DNA from: Candidatus Ornithospirochaeta stercorigallinarum
GTDB lineage: Bacteria > Spirochaetota > Spirochaetia > Sphaerochaetales > Sphaerochaetaceae
Assembly: GCA_018711525.1 (NCBI GenBank)
Contig: DVIF01000009.1
Span: forward strand, 1 to 40,070
DNA length: 40,070 nt
Direction of reading: 5' to 3'
Part shown: positions 25,616-33,798 of the stretch, piece after piece
How positions within the stretch are numbered: position 1 is the first letter of the stretch
How the letters are laid out: each line of letters opens with the position of its first letter
Made by a program: the position numbers and the translations under genes
Notes under the pieces: generated by a model
What the model saw: the letters and a program-made list of their open reading frames with translations, nothing else
What the model was told of the DNA's origin: nothing
Databases searched by the model: none

Positions 25616-26125
25616 TTATTCTATGATGCTCACAGTCTCACTCTGTGGCTTTACATCCCTTTCCCTTACCTCTCCATCAGGATAGCCAAGGGCGAGACAG
25701 CCATACACCCTGTAGCCGGAAGGGACGGAGAATGCCGTCATATTTGATGCTTTCTCATCATTTCTGTTGATTGCATTAATCCATACAGAACCAAGCCCAA
25801 GTGCATTTGCAGCCTGCATCATGTTGACAAGGGCACAGGAAGTGTCCTCTCTGGAGAAGAAATCATCTTTTTCATAGCTGACCATGATGAACACAGGGGC
25901 ATCGTAGCAAATGGATTTCCCTTTACCTAAGACATAATCACCTATCTCTTTTATCTTCTCTTTGTTCTTTACCACAGTGAAATGCCATTTCTGAGTGTTC
26001 ATTCCACTTGGTGCATGACGACCTGCATCGACAACCTTCATTACCAGCTCCTTCGGCGGCATCTCCTTCTTGTAGCTTCTCACCGAACGCCTTGTCATTA
26101 TGCTCTGATATGCATCCATTTCCAT
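25616..26125 (-). CDS. Nitroreductase family protein
   Basis: A 169-residue FMN-dependent oxidoreductase of the nitroreductase fold. The N-terminal TRRSVRSYKKE (about 11-21) and APSGMNTQKWHF (about 38-49) are the phosphate- and FMN-contacting signatures, and the GLGSVWINAINRND segment is typical. These enzymes reduce nitro compounds, quinones or flavins using NAD(P)H. The first ATG (26125) directly follows AGGAGG; the second ATG (26119, MDAYQS) has better spacing and may be the real start. It begins 5 nt after the YitT-like gene, so the two form an operon. The physiological substrate is unknown. Confidence 0.9.
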   Translation of the reverse strand: MEMDAYQSIMTRRSVRSYKKEMPPKELVMKVVDAGRHAPSGMNTQKWHFTVVKNKEKIKEIGDYVLGKGKSICYDAPVFIMVSYEKDDFFSREDTSCALVNMMQAANALGLGSVWINAINRNDEKASNMTAFSVPSGYRVYGCLALGYPDGEVRERDVKPQSETVSIIE

Positions 26126-26130
26126 TCCTC

Positions 26131-27045
26131 CTAATTCTCCTTATCTGCAACCTTCTTCAAGGATTCAAATCCATTTCCAAGAACCTCGTATGCAGGGGTT
26201 ACCAGAACGAACGCGGTAGGATCCTCTTCGTTTATGATCCTGGTAAGACGCTGGAGCTGCTGGTTGGGGACTATGACGAAAAGCACGTTCCTGTTCTTCG
26301 CCGTATATATTCCAGTCCCATGGAGAATCGTACCGCTTCTGTGGAGCTCTGCAATAACACGCTGAGAGATCTCAACCGTATGATACTCTGAAATGACATA
26401 AAGGGCTTTTGCAAGGTTTGTTCCAAAGCCAAGGAGGACGAAGTTGACCGCCTGGGATGAGATGTACATCGCTATTATTGAAAAGAGCATGCCTTCAAAG
26501 CCCATGAAGATACCACCGCATACCACTATTATTCCATTGAAGAAGAACTGTACGGTACCGAATGCAAACGGTGTGAAGTGACAGACGACCTGTGCCACTA
26601 TGTCCGTCCCCCCTGTATTGCATCCGCTTTTAAGGACAAGACCGATCCCCGCTCCCATGCATACTCCTCCGAATATGGCACTGAGAAGGACATTGAGCCT
26701 GTCAGAATAATCGAGTATTCCATTGTAATCCGTAAGTGCACCTATGATCGACACGAATATGGAAAGCATCGTCGAACCGATCAGAGCCTTTATCCCGTAT
26801 CGTATCCCGAAGAAATGAACCCCGATGATGAACAGGATGATGTTCACAATCATCATCACAAACCCCTGATCCACGTGGAACAGGTAGTAGAATATCGTTC
26901 CTATACCGGTGGCGCCTCCACCTGTGATATGACCCGGCGTATAGAATACAGCAGCCCCGACTGCAGATGTGAATGCTCCGACAATCAGATAGAAGTATTC
27001 ACTGGGACGGGTGAAAAGCTTCAGTTTTTTCTTGTTCTCTTCCAT
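26131..27045 (-). CDS. YitT family membrane protein
   Basis: A 304-residue inner-membrane protein. Five or more hydrophobic helices (residues about 18-215) contain the family motif PGHITGGGATGIGTIFYYLF and the second copy KSGCNTGGTDIVAQVV. The C-terminal domain (about 220-300), with HTVEISQRVIAELHRSGTIL and NVLFVIVPNQQLQRLTRII, is DUF2179. The full layout is that of the widespread YitT/DUF161 proteins, whose transport function is not established. It is the first gene of an operon with the nitroreductase. The Shine-Dalgarno is weak. Confidence 0.92.
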   Translation of the reverse strand: MEENKKKLKLFTRPSEYFYLIVGAFTSAVGAAVFYTPGHITGGGATGIGTIFYYLFHVDQGFVMMIVNIILFIIGVHFFGIRYGIKALIGSTMLSIFVSIIGALTDYNGILDYSDRLNVLLSAIFGGVCMGAGIGLVLKSGCNTGGTDIVAQVVCHFTPFAFGTVQFFFNGIIVVCGGIFMGFEGMLFSIIAMYISSQAVNFVLLGFGTNLAKALYVISEYHTVEISQRVIAELHRSGTILHGTGIYTAKNRNVLFVIVPNQQLQRLTRIINEEDPTAFVLVTPAYEVLGNGFESLKKVADKEN

Positions 27046-27150
27046 AGGCTAAGTGTAGCACAGGAGAAATGGAATTAGAAAGCAACAATGTGACAAAGGT
27101 GGGGAAATGTACTTAATTAGCACAATCAACTAAATATTGATTTCAAATTA

Positions 27151-27174
27151 CAGGCTGGATTAATTTCCAGCCTG
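27151..27174 (-). terminator. Hairpin terminator after uxuB
   Basis: CAGGCTGG (27151-27158) pairs perfectly with CCAGCCTG (27167-27174) around an 8-nt loop. Read on the minus strand it lies 13 nt after the uxuB stop and is followed by TAATTTG, a weak T-run. Confidence 0.75.
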
Positions 27175-27187
27175 CAAACAAGTTATC

Positions 27188-28789
27188 TCATTTAAGACAG
27201 TTCTTGAGCGTCTCCCTTACAGCCCCCTTTCCCTTAAGAAGGCTGTTAAGGTCCTTGACAACAATATCCGCAAGTCCTGTCTTAATCAGGTCGACTCCGA
27301 AAATGCTTTCATTCTCGAGCAGCGACTTTATCTCCTCCGCTTCCACCTTTTTGCCGATTCCGACATTCTTAAGTTCATTCCTGGCATACTCAAGAAGAGG
27401 ATCCGGGGAAGGTGTGAACTCATTGAGTTCATCATCAAGACCAAGCACGTAGCGCATCCAGCCTGCATAGACCATTGGAATCGCCTTGAGATCCCCGAGG
27501 TCCCTTCCCTCCTTGATGTAGGCTTTTATCGTCTCGCCGAAACGGATCGACAGCTTCTGGCTGGTATCCGTTGCGATACGCTGCGGAGTATCGGGCATGA
27601 ACGGGTTTGGAAGACGGAGGTTCACAACCTCGTCAATGAACTTCCTGGGCTCTATTATCCCTGGATCGACTACGACAGGAAGCCCCTCCGTGTATCCAAT
27701 CCTCTTTATGAGCGAAACAAGGTCCTCATCCTTCATCTCACTGCTTATCAGGTCATAGCCGAGAAGGCATCCATATACGGCAAGTGCGGTATGCAGAGGA
27801 TTAAGACATGTGCAGACCTTCATCTTCTCAACCTTGTTTACAGTCTCCCTGTCAGTGAAGTATACCCCTGCCTTCTCAAGAGCGGGACGTCCGTTTGGAA
27901 AGTCATCCTCGATAACAAGATACTGGCACTCCTCAGCATTTACAAAAGCAGCAGTATATGTATTGCGGTTTGTGACAATCACATCAGTGTTCTCAAACCC
28001 ATCAGCACTGAGCATGGCGGCAACACTCTTGTCAGGGCGTGGCGTGATCTTATCGATCATCGACCATGGATAGGAGACCTTGGTGTTCAGGTAATCCATG
28101 AACGACCCGTCCACGAATCCGTTCTCAACCCATTTTGACGCGATGGTCTTCACAGCATTCTCGACCTTCTCTCCATTATGGGAGCAGTTGTCCATGCTGC
28201 AAAGCGCAATCGGTGCACCTGTCTTCATGAATCTCTTATGAAGAAGTTCTGTAAGACGTGAAAAGAGCATCCTCCCTTTTCCCGGTCCGTCCTTGAAATC
28301 CTCTACATATGCAGGCAGGAACTCCCCCTGGGGGTTTTTAAGCGCATAGCCTTTTTCGGTGATTGTGAAAGAGACCATCTGCAGGCTCTCGCTCTCGAAG
28401 ACCTCTTCAAACCTCTTCCACTCAGCACTGAATGAATAGTCGAACGGATATGCCTCCGCAACAGAGCCGACCACATCCTTGTCGATCGTTCCATCCGCTT
28501 TGAGTGTGACCATAAGCGTCAGATTGTCGAAAGGCGCATATGCCTTGCTTATGATCTCATAATCAAAGCCCTCCCCTACAATGATTCCCCTGTCTGCAAG
28601 ACCTTTCTCCAAAAGCGTCTGACATAGCTTTGCAGGGAAAATCCTGAAGATATTACCAGCTCCAAAATGTACCCACATCGGATTATTATATGTCTTCTCT
28701 ATCATAGATTTTCTATCATAGGAGAGAACATTGTACCCTTTCGATGTCCATTCTGCCTTATTCTCTAATTCCTTGTTATTTAATTTCAT
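27188..28789 (-). CDS. uxuB: Mannitol dehydrogenase family protein, fructuronate reductase
   Basis: A 533-residue polyol-specific long-chain dehydrogenase. The N-terminal NAD-binding region starts with VHFGAGNIFRIFPA, and the catalytic helix carries the K-x5-N-x2-H motif in KVCTCLNPLH. In this setting it most likely interconverts D-fructuronate and D-mannonate in glucuronate catabolism, feeding mannonate to UxuA. The frame is open to 28861, but the ATG at 28789 is chosen: it overlaps the end of the GntR gene by 14 nt and is preceded by GAAGGG. The start inside the regulator gene implies coupled translation. Other mannitol or altronate dehydrogenases share the fold; the neighbours decide for fructuronate. 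Confidence 0.9.
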   Translation of the reverse strand: MKLNNKELENKAEWTSKGYNVLSYDRKSMIEKTYNNPMWVHFGAGNIFRIFPAKLCQTLLEKGLADRGIIVGEGFDYEIISKAYAPFDNLTLMVTLKADGTIDKDVVGSVAEAYPFDYSFSAEWKRFEEVFESESLQMVSFTITEKGYALKNPQGEFLPAYVEDFKDGPGKGRMLFSRLTELLHKRFMKTGAPIALCSMDNCSHNGEKVENAVKTIASKWVENGFVDGSFMDYLNTKVSYPWSMIDKITPRPDKSVAAMLSADGFENTDVIVTNRNTYTAAFVNAEECQYLVIEDDFPNGRPALEKAGVYFTDRETVNKVEKMKVCTCLNPLHTALAVYGCLLGYDLISSEMKDEDLVSLIKRIGYTEGLPVVVDPGIIEPRKFIDEVVNLRLPNPFMPDTPQRIATDTSQKLSIRFGETIKAYIKEGRDLGDLKAIPMVYAGWMRYVLGLDDELNEFTPSPDPLLEYARNELKNVGIGKKVEAEEIKSLLENESIFGVDLIKTGLADIVVKDLNSLLKGKGAVRETLKNCLK

Positions 28790-29459
28790 CTGAACCCTTC
28801 TTAAAATATGATGGATTATCATGGATAATCTCACCTGCTTCGAAAGTGAGCTTGAAGACATGCTCCCCCTCTATCCTGAGGGCAGCTGCGATGTCCTTCT
28901 CTTTCAAAGCCTCTATCAATTCGATATGCTGCTCGATATTCTTATCGAGTACACCCGGTTGGTCGAATGAAAGAATCCTCATCCTCCTGTAGTGCCCCGT
29001 CTCCTTGGCTATGATCTGCCAGATACGTCCTTTTCCCGCACTCTGGAAGATGCTTTCATGCATCTGGTCGTCATATGTGAAGAACAGTCCCTCATCCCCA
29101 TCTTTGAGAGCCTCCTTCTGAAGAGATACGAAATACTGGAGCTTCGATATGTCCGAAGCCTTGGCGTATTCCATGAAATAACTGAGGACGCTCTTTTCAA
29201 GACTGTGGCGCAGGAACCTCTCTTCATCGACCCTTTCCAGATCAATCAAGCTGACCCAGCATCCTCGCTGCGGAAGCATATCAACAAGTCCTTCATCGCT
29301 GAGCTTCATGAGGGCATCCCTTACAGGGGAGCGTGAGATGCCCATCTCCTCTGCAATCTCGTTGATCTTTATCTCCGCACCGGGAACTCTGGATAAAGAG
29401 AGGATGTCCGATTTGACCTTATCGTAGACATCCTCACTTGCAGTCCGTCTTACTTGCAA
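28776..29459 (-). CDS. GntR/FadR family regulator of the hexuronate operon
   Basis: A 227-residue FadR-subfamily GntR regulator. The winged helix is at residues about 8-75 (INEIAEEMGISRSPVRDALM, GLVDMLPQRGCWV), followed by an all-helical FCD ligand-binding domain with DDQMHESIFQSAGKG. The long open frame to 29564 overlaps uxuA by over 100 nt and its extra residues are not GntR-like. The likely start is the TTG at 29459 (TTG CAA GTA AGA), which overlaps the uxuA stop by 10 nt. It is encoded between uxuA and uxuB and probably controls the palindrome at 30555-30572. The inducer is probably a hexuronate intermediate, which is inference. Confidence 0.85.
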   Translation of the reverse strand: MQVRRTASEDVYDKVKSDILSLSRVPGAEIKINEIAEEMGISRSPVRDALMKLSDEGLVDMLPQRGCWVSLIDLERVDEERFLRHSLEKSVLSYFMEYAKASDISKLQYFVSLQKEALKDGDEGLFFTYDDQMHESIFQSAGKGRIWQIIAKETGHYRRMRILSFDQPGVLDKNIEQHIELIEALKEKDIAAALRIEGEHVFKLTFEAGEIIHDNPSYFKKGSDEIK

Positions 29460-30529
29460 AGTCTCTTCTCGCTCTTGTCTATGGCTTCCCAGAGCCCGAG
29501 GATGTACTGAGCACCGAGAGCCCTGTCGTACAATCCGTATCCAGGCATGGAAACCTCTCCCCATATCGCCCTTCCATGGTCCGGGCGGATAGGACCGTCG
29601 AATCCAGTCTCATAGAGGGCCCTGACAATCTCATAGAGGTCGAAGGAACCATCTGATGATAGGTGTGCAGCCTCCTCAAAGAGCCCTGGAGCGAAGTGAT
29701 GAAGGTTTCTCACATGTGCAAAATGCACCCTCCCTGGAAGTGCTCTGATGATTCCAGGCAGATCGTTTGAAGGATTGCTGCCGAATGATCCTGCGCAGAA
29801 TGTCAGTCCGTTGAACGGTGCGTCTACAGCCTTCATGACCTTGAGGATCTTCTCCTTGCTCGTTATGATCCTGGGAAGTCCGAACACAGGCCATGCGGGA
29901 TCGTCAGGATGGATTGCCATCTTGATTCCCCATTTCTCGCATACAGGCTGTATGGCCTTGAGGAAATAGACGAGGTTGTTGAAAAGCGTCTCTTCATCAA
30001 CATCCTTATACGCCTCAAAGAGTTCCTTCACCTTGCTCAGCCTCTCGGGCTCCCAGCCCGGCATTACGAAACCGTTGGAGCTGTCGTTTGTCTGGTCGAA
30101 GAATTTCTGAGGGTCGATAGAATCGACCACCTTCTGGTCGTATGCCAGGACTGTCGATCCATCCGGCCTCATCTTTGCAAGATCCGTCCTCGTCCAGTCG
30201 AACACGGGCATGAAGTTGTAGCATACGAGCTTGATACCGCACTTGCCGAGATTATCCAGGGTCGTGATGTAGTTCTCTATATACCTCTCCCTCTCGCTGT
30301 TTCCGATCTTTATCGCATCATGGATGTTGACGCTCTCGATACCGGCGATCTCAAGGCCGGCATCCTCAACCTCCTTCTGAAGGGCCTTGATGCGCTCAAT
30401 CGGCCATACATCCCCTGCAGGAATGTCGTAAAGTGTCGTAATCACCCCGGTCACCCCTGGGATCTGTCTGATCTGCCATAGTTTGACGGAATCGAACTTA
30501 TCGCCAAACCAACGTAATGTCATCTGCAT
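29450..30529 (-). CDS. uxuA: Mannonate dehydratase
   Basis: A 359-residue enzyme that removes water from D-mannonate to give 2-keto-3-deoxygluconate. Family hallmarks are the N-terminus MTLRWFGDKFDSVKLWQIRQ, IPGVTGVITTLYDIPAGDVWP, and the metal-binding core MAIHPDDPAWPVFGLPRI. The C-terminal RPDHGRAIWGE and GYGLYDRALG also match. The ATG at 30529 is preceded by GGAG with 8-nt spacing. It is the first gene of the uxuA-gntR-uxuB operon and its promoter is overlapped by an 18-bp palindrome. KDG kinase and aldolase genes are not in the window. Confidence 0.95.
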   Translation of the reverse strand: MQMTLRWFGDKFDSVKLWQIRQIPGVTGVITTLYDIPAGDVWPIERIKALQKEVEDAGLEIAGIESVNIHDAIKIGNSERERYIENYITTLDNLGKCGIKLVCYNFMPVFDWTRTDLAKMRPDGSTVLAYDQKVVDSIDPQKFFDQTNDSSNGFVMPGWEPERLSKVKELFEAYKDVDEETLFNNLVYFLKAIQPVCEKWGIKMAIHPDDPAWPVFGLPRIITSKEKILKVMKAVDAPFNGLTFCAGSFGSNPSNDLPGIIRALPGRVHFAHVRNLHHFAPGLFEEAAHLSSDGSFDLYEIVRALYETGFDGPIRPDHGRAIWGEVSMPGYGLYDRALGAQYILGLWEAIDKSEKRLCK

Positions 30530-30554
30530 ATGATATTCTCCTTTTTACTCTAAT

Positions 30555-30572
30555 ATACTAATATATTAGTAT
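30555..30572. promoter_or_regulatory. 18-bp perfect palindrome, likely GntR operator
   Basis: ATACTAATATATTAGTAT is a perfect inverted repeat. It overlaps the -10 box of the uxuA promoter, so binding would block transcription. FadR-type GntR dimers recognise palindromes of this length, and the only GntR gene in the window is in the adjacent operon. Confidence 0.75.
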
Positions 30573-30591
30573 GGGTTCACCTATTTGTAAA
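30563..30591 (-). promoter_or_regulatory. Predicted promoter of uxuA operon
   Basis: On the minus strand a -35 TTTACA (30586-30591) and a -10 TAATAT (30563-30568) are separated by 17 bp. The -10 lies within the palindrome. On the plus strand TTGTAA (30585-30590), overlapping the same -35, could serve the nagB-like gene, but no well-spaced -10 is seen for it. Confidence 0.7.
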
Positions 30592-30638
30592 CAATTTTTT
30601 TCCATTATGATATAGTATCAGGAGACTAGGAGAACAAG

Positions 30639-31394
30639 ATGCTTATTACAGTTTGTGATGATAAGAACTCTTTAGGAGAACAGGCCGCGGAAAGAGGTGG
30701 CAGATTCATTAGGAAGGCGATTGCGGAGAAAGGAGAATGCAATGTCGCATTCGTTACGGGAAAGAGCCAGATAGCGACACTCAAATGCCTTGCGCTCGAG
30801 ACCAGGATAGACTGGAGCAAGGTCAACGTGTTCCTCCTGGACGAGTTCATCGGTCTTGAGAAAGGACACCAGGCCTCTTCAAGCACATTCCTCTACCAGA
30901 ACTTTTTGAACCTCATCGGAGGGGTGAACAGCTTCCATGCGATCTCATCGGATGAGAAGAAGATAGACGAAACACTCAAGGAACTCAACGAGACGATGAA
31001 GAGCCATCCCCTTGATGTCTCATTCATATGCATCGGTGAGAACGGACATCTTGCATTCAACGACCCTCCAGCCGATTTCGATACTACAGACCCCTATATC
31101 CTCGTGGAACTGGAGGACAGGTCGAGGAGGCAGCAGGCGAATGAAGGATGGTTCAAGAACATAAACGATGTGCCAAGGAAGGCGATAACCATGAGCATTC
31201 ATGAAATCCTTACAAGCAAGCACATAATCATCTCATGCCCCGACCAGAGGAAGGCAAAGGCGGTGGCTATGAGCATCTATGACGACATAAGCCCGTTAAG
31301 CCCCTGCGCCGCCATAAGAAGAGGCAACGACACATCGCTGTTTCTGGACAGGCAGTCCGCATGCCTTGTCTTCGGAGACAGGAGAGTATACTGA
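30639..31394 (+). CDS. nagB: Glucosamine-6-phosphate deaminase-like protein
   Basis: A 251-residue protein of the NagB/6-phosphogluconolactonase fold. The catalytic segments are LLDEFIGL (Asp68, Glu69) and GENGHLAFNDPPADF (Glu134, His137), matching the deaminase/isomerase that converts glucosamine-6-phosphate to fructose-6-phosphate and ammonia. AGGAG precedes the ATG with 7-nt spacing. It diverges from the uxu operon across a 109-bp region that carries the GntR palindrome, so co-regulation with hexuronate use is possible and would suit growth on glycosaminoglycan-type sugars. A distant NagB paralogue with another sugar-phosphate substrate is an alternative. Confidence 0.85.
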   Translation: MLITVCDDKNSLGEQAAERGGRFIRKAIAEKGECNVAFVTGKSQIATLKCLALETRIDWSKVNVFLLDEFIGLEKGHQASSSTFLYQNFLNLIGGVNSFHAISSDEKKIDETLKELNETMKSHPLDVSFICIGENGHLAFNDPPADFDTTDPYILVELEDRSRRQQANEGWFKNINDVPRKAITMSIHEILTSKHIIISCPDQRKAKAVAMSIYDDISPLSPCAAIRRGNDTSLFLDRQSACLVFGDRRVY

Positions 31395-31416
31395 TTTCTG
31401 CACTCTCTTCTGCACT

Positions 31417-32616
31417 TCATAATTTCGAGAAAAGTTCTGTGGTGAGTGTGGAGACCTTGTAGAGTGCCTCATCTGAGATATGGGTGTATCTATCGTTCAC
31501 TTCCCTGCTCTTATGACCCAGTACGACCATCCTGTCCTCCTGCGGGATCTCCCTGTCACGGCCGATGGTCGAGAACGAATGACGGAGGGAGTGGAAGGTG
31601 AGATTCCTCTCCGCCCTTCTCTCTTCATCGATTCCGATGGCATCCAGGATCTCATAGAATGTATTGCGCAGTGTCGGAGAGGAGATGTAGCCTCCCCATT
31701 TCGAAGGAAGTGCAATACCTCTTTCATCCGCATTGGAAAATAATTCATTCTTCAGGGCCTCCGGGATAAGGGCGGCCCTGTCGTAGTTGCCCTTCGTACC
31801 TTTCAAGCCTGAGTACGGACTGATCGAATGTGCTATCCTTATCTTCCACAGCCCTTCATATCTGCTTTTCTCTATGTCGCTGACATTAAGCGCCCTTACC
31901 TCCCCGCTCCGCATTCCCGTAACCATGGCAAGTGTTATCGCAAGGTAGTATGATGGGTAGATCTCACTCTTATGTTCTTTCAGATATGAGAGTATCTGAA
32001 TGCATTCATCATATGTAAAACATCCCCTCTCCTTCTCAACCCTGAATATCTTCATCATCTTGAGAGCTGGATTCTCCGCAATGAGATTGCGCCTGTAAGC
32101 CTCTTTGAGAGGAAGGGAGAACGAGAGTGCGATAAGCTGTATCGTACCGCTGGCAAGGTTCTCATCCTTCAAGGAGACAATGACTCTGTCCAAGTGCCTT
32201 GTCTGCACGCTGTGAAGCTTTATCCCCGGAGGGAGGAAACGCTCTACATGCTTTTTCAGAAAGAAAGACATGTTATGTGCATACTCCTTGCCTATGGATC
32301 CGGCCTTAGCAGTATTTCTCAGCTTTATATATTCACTGTTGTCCCAGTCCCAGAAATTGAGACAATAGTCTATAAACGGTAGATTTGCCTCATTTGAGAA
32401 CACAATACCGCTATCGAGGGCCTTTTTTGCAATTATTACAGCCTCATCACGTCTTGTCACGCTATGAAAGTCCCAAAGCCCAAGCTTCTCCTTCAGGACA
32501 TCGATGCTCTTTGCAGTCATCTGCTTCCCGCTATCCCTTTCAAGATAGCATACATACCAGTACGTACCTTTCTGCTTTCGTCTCTTGTAAAGATAGAATT
32601 CTGTTCTATGTGCCAT
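31417..32616 (-). CDS. Tyrosine recombinase / phage-type integrase
   Basis: A 399-residue site-specific recombinase. The catalytic domain (about 195-395) has Arg236 (TGMRSGEVRAL), His342 and Arg345 (FHSLRHSF), His368 (VLGHKS) and the nucleophile Tyr377 (DRYTHI). The N-terminal part has an arm-binding-like basic region (FYLYKRRKQKG) and a SAM-like core-binding domain (about 80-180). The ATG at 32616 is chosen over 32637 because GGAG lies 6 nt upstream. It stands alone: no excisionase, replication or cargo genes are beside it, and the flanking genes are metabolic. It may be the remnant of an integrated element or a domesticated recombinase. Confidence 0.9.
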   Translation of the reverse strand: MAHRTEFYLYKRRKQKGTYWYVCYLERDSGKQMTAKSIDVLKEKLGLWDFHSVTRRDEAVIIAKKALDSGIVFSNEANLPFIDYCLNFWDWDNSEYIKLRNTAKAGSIGKEYAHNMSFFLKKHVERFLPPGIKLHSVQTRHLDRVIVSLKDENLASGTIQLIALSFSLPLKEAYRRNLIAENPALKMMKIFRVEKERGCFTYDECIQILSYLKEHKSEIYPSYYLAITLAMVTGMRSGEVRALNVSDIEKSRYEGLWKIRIAHSISPYSGLKGTKGNYDRAALIPEALKNELFSNADERGIALPSKWGGYISSPTLRNTFYEILDAIGIDEERRAERNLTFHSLRHSFSTIGRDREIPQEDRMVVLGHKSREVNDRYTHISDEALYKVSTLTTELFSKL

Positions 32617-32704
32617 AAAAACTCCTTCAAACAACAACGCAGAAAGTATACCAAATCAATGTGTCATCTATACAAAATGAATTTTTTTGTTGTATGGTGA
32701 TTGC

Positions 32705-33736
32705 ATGATTTACTTCCAATGCGACTATGCAGAAGGGGCGGATGCCCACATATTGAGTAGATTGGTTGAAACCAACATGGAGCAGAGTGAAGGCTATGGC
32801 CTCGATAAGCACTCCATAAGGGCGAAGGAACTCATAAAGAAGAGAATCGGCAGAAAGGATGCCGATGTGCACTTCCTTGTAGGGGGAACAGAGACGAACA
32901 GGATTGCAATCTCTGCAGCCCTGAGACCATACCAGGGTGTGCTTTCTCCCGACACAGGGCATATCGCCGCACATGAGACAGGTGCAATCGAATCTACAGG
33001 GCACAAGGTGCTTGCCCTTCCCAACACTGATGGTAAGATCAGTGCCCCCCAGGTAAGGGAATATGTGATGGAGCATTATGAAAGCCCTACAGCAGAACAC
33101 ACAGTACAACCGGGGATGGTATATATTTCATTTCCTACGGAAAGCGGAACGCTGTATTCAAAGGAAGAACTAAAAGCTCTCAGGGATGTCACAAAAGAGC
33201 ATGGCCTCTATCTGTACATAGATGGAGCAAGGCTCGGGTATGCACTTGCAAGTTTGAAATGTGATGTGACGATAGAAGAGATAGCAGACCTCTCAGACAT
33301 GTTCTACATCGGAGGAACCAAGTGCGGAGCACTCTTCGGAGAGGCTCTTGTGATACTTAACGACAATCTCAAAAAGGATTTCAGATACATGATCAAACAA
33401 AATGGCGCTCTGCTGGCAAAAGGAAGGATGCTCGGCATACAGTTTGAAACACTCTTTGAAGACGACAGATACTTCAAGATAACAGAAAGCGCCGTAGAGA
33501 AAGCACTGAGGATACGCAGCGCCTTCGAGAAGAAAGGAATAGAACTCTGGGGAACGTCGTACACCAATCAGCAGTTCCCGATTCTCACAGATGAACAGAT
33601 AAGAAAACTTGAAAAGGATTTTGTCTTCGAAGTCTGGGGAAAAGCAGGAGAGAAGACGATCGTCCGCTTCTGCACCTCATGGGCCACTGAGGAAGAAAAT
33701 CTAAAAGTGCTTTTAACTGCGATTGAAAATCTTTAA
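32705..33736 (+). CDS. Low-specificity L-threonine aldolase
   Basis: A 343-residue PLP-dependent fold-type I enzyme of the threonine aldolase/β-eliminating lyase family, cleaving L-threonine or allo-threonine to glycine and acetaldehyde. The PLP lysine is Lys206 in YIGGTKCGALFGE. The ring-stacking region GGTETNRIA is at 60-68 and the Asp-x-x-Arg pair is Asp173/Arg176 in IDGARLG. The ATG at 32705 (MIYFQCDYAEG) is preferred over an upstream TTG at 32687, because homologues begin close to the FxCDY motif and GGTGAT precedes it. It diverges from the integrase and ends at a terminator shared with the convergent RND gene. Confidence 0.9.
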   Translation: MIYFQCDYAEGADAHILSRLVETNMEQSEGYGLDKHSIRAKELIKKRIGRKDADVHFLVGGTETNRIAISAALRPYQGVLSPDTGHIAAHETGAIESTGHKVLALPNTDGKISAPQVREYVMEHYESPTAEHTVQPGMVYISFPTESGTLYSKEELKALRDVTKEHGLYLYIDGARLGYALASLKCDVTIEEIADLSDMFYIGGTKCGALFGEALVILNDNLKKDFRYMIKQNGALLAKGRMLGIQFETLFEDDRYFKITESAVEKALRIRSAFEKKGIELWGTSYTNQQFPILTDEQIRKLEKDFVFEVWGKAGEKTIVRFCTSWATEEENLKVLLTAIENL

Positions 33737-33760
33737 GAGAGAAAAAACAAGTGAAAACGA

Positions 33761-33797
33761 CCCCTCTCCATCTCTGACGATGAAGAGGGGATTTTTA
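33761..33797. terminator. Bidirectional hairpin terminator
   Basis: CCCCTCT (33761-33767) pairs with AGAGGGG (33784-33790), with CATC/GATG inside, followed by ATTTTTAA on the plus strand. On the minus strand the hairpin is followed by TCGTTTTC. It separates the convergent threonine aldolase and RND permease genes. Confidence 0.9.
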
Positions 33798-33798
33798 A

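Noticed and set aside
29460-29564. N-terminal extension of the GntR regulator
   Set aside because: It overlaps the conserved C-terminus of UxuA in another frame and adds Arg-rich, non-GntR sequence.
31396-31416. Direct repeat TTCTGCACT next to the integrase stop as an attachment site
   Set aside because: The two copies are adjacent, 12 bp apart, and no further copy was seen on the other side of the integrase, so they do not bound an element.
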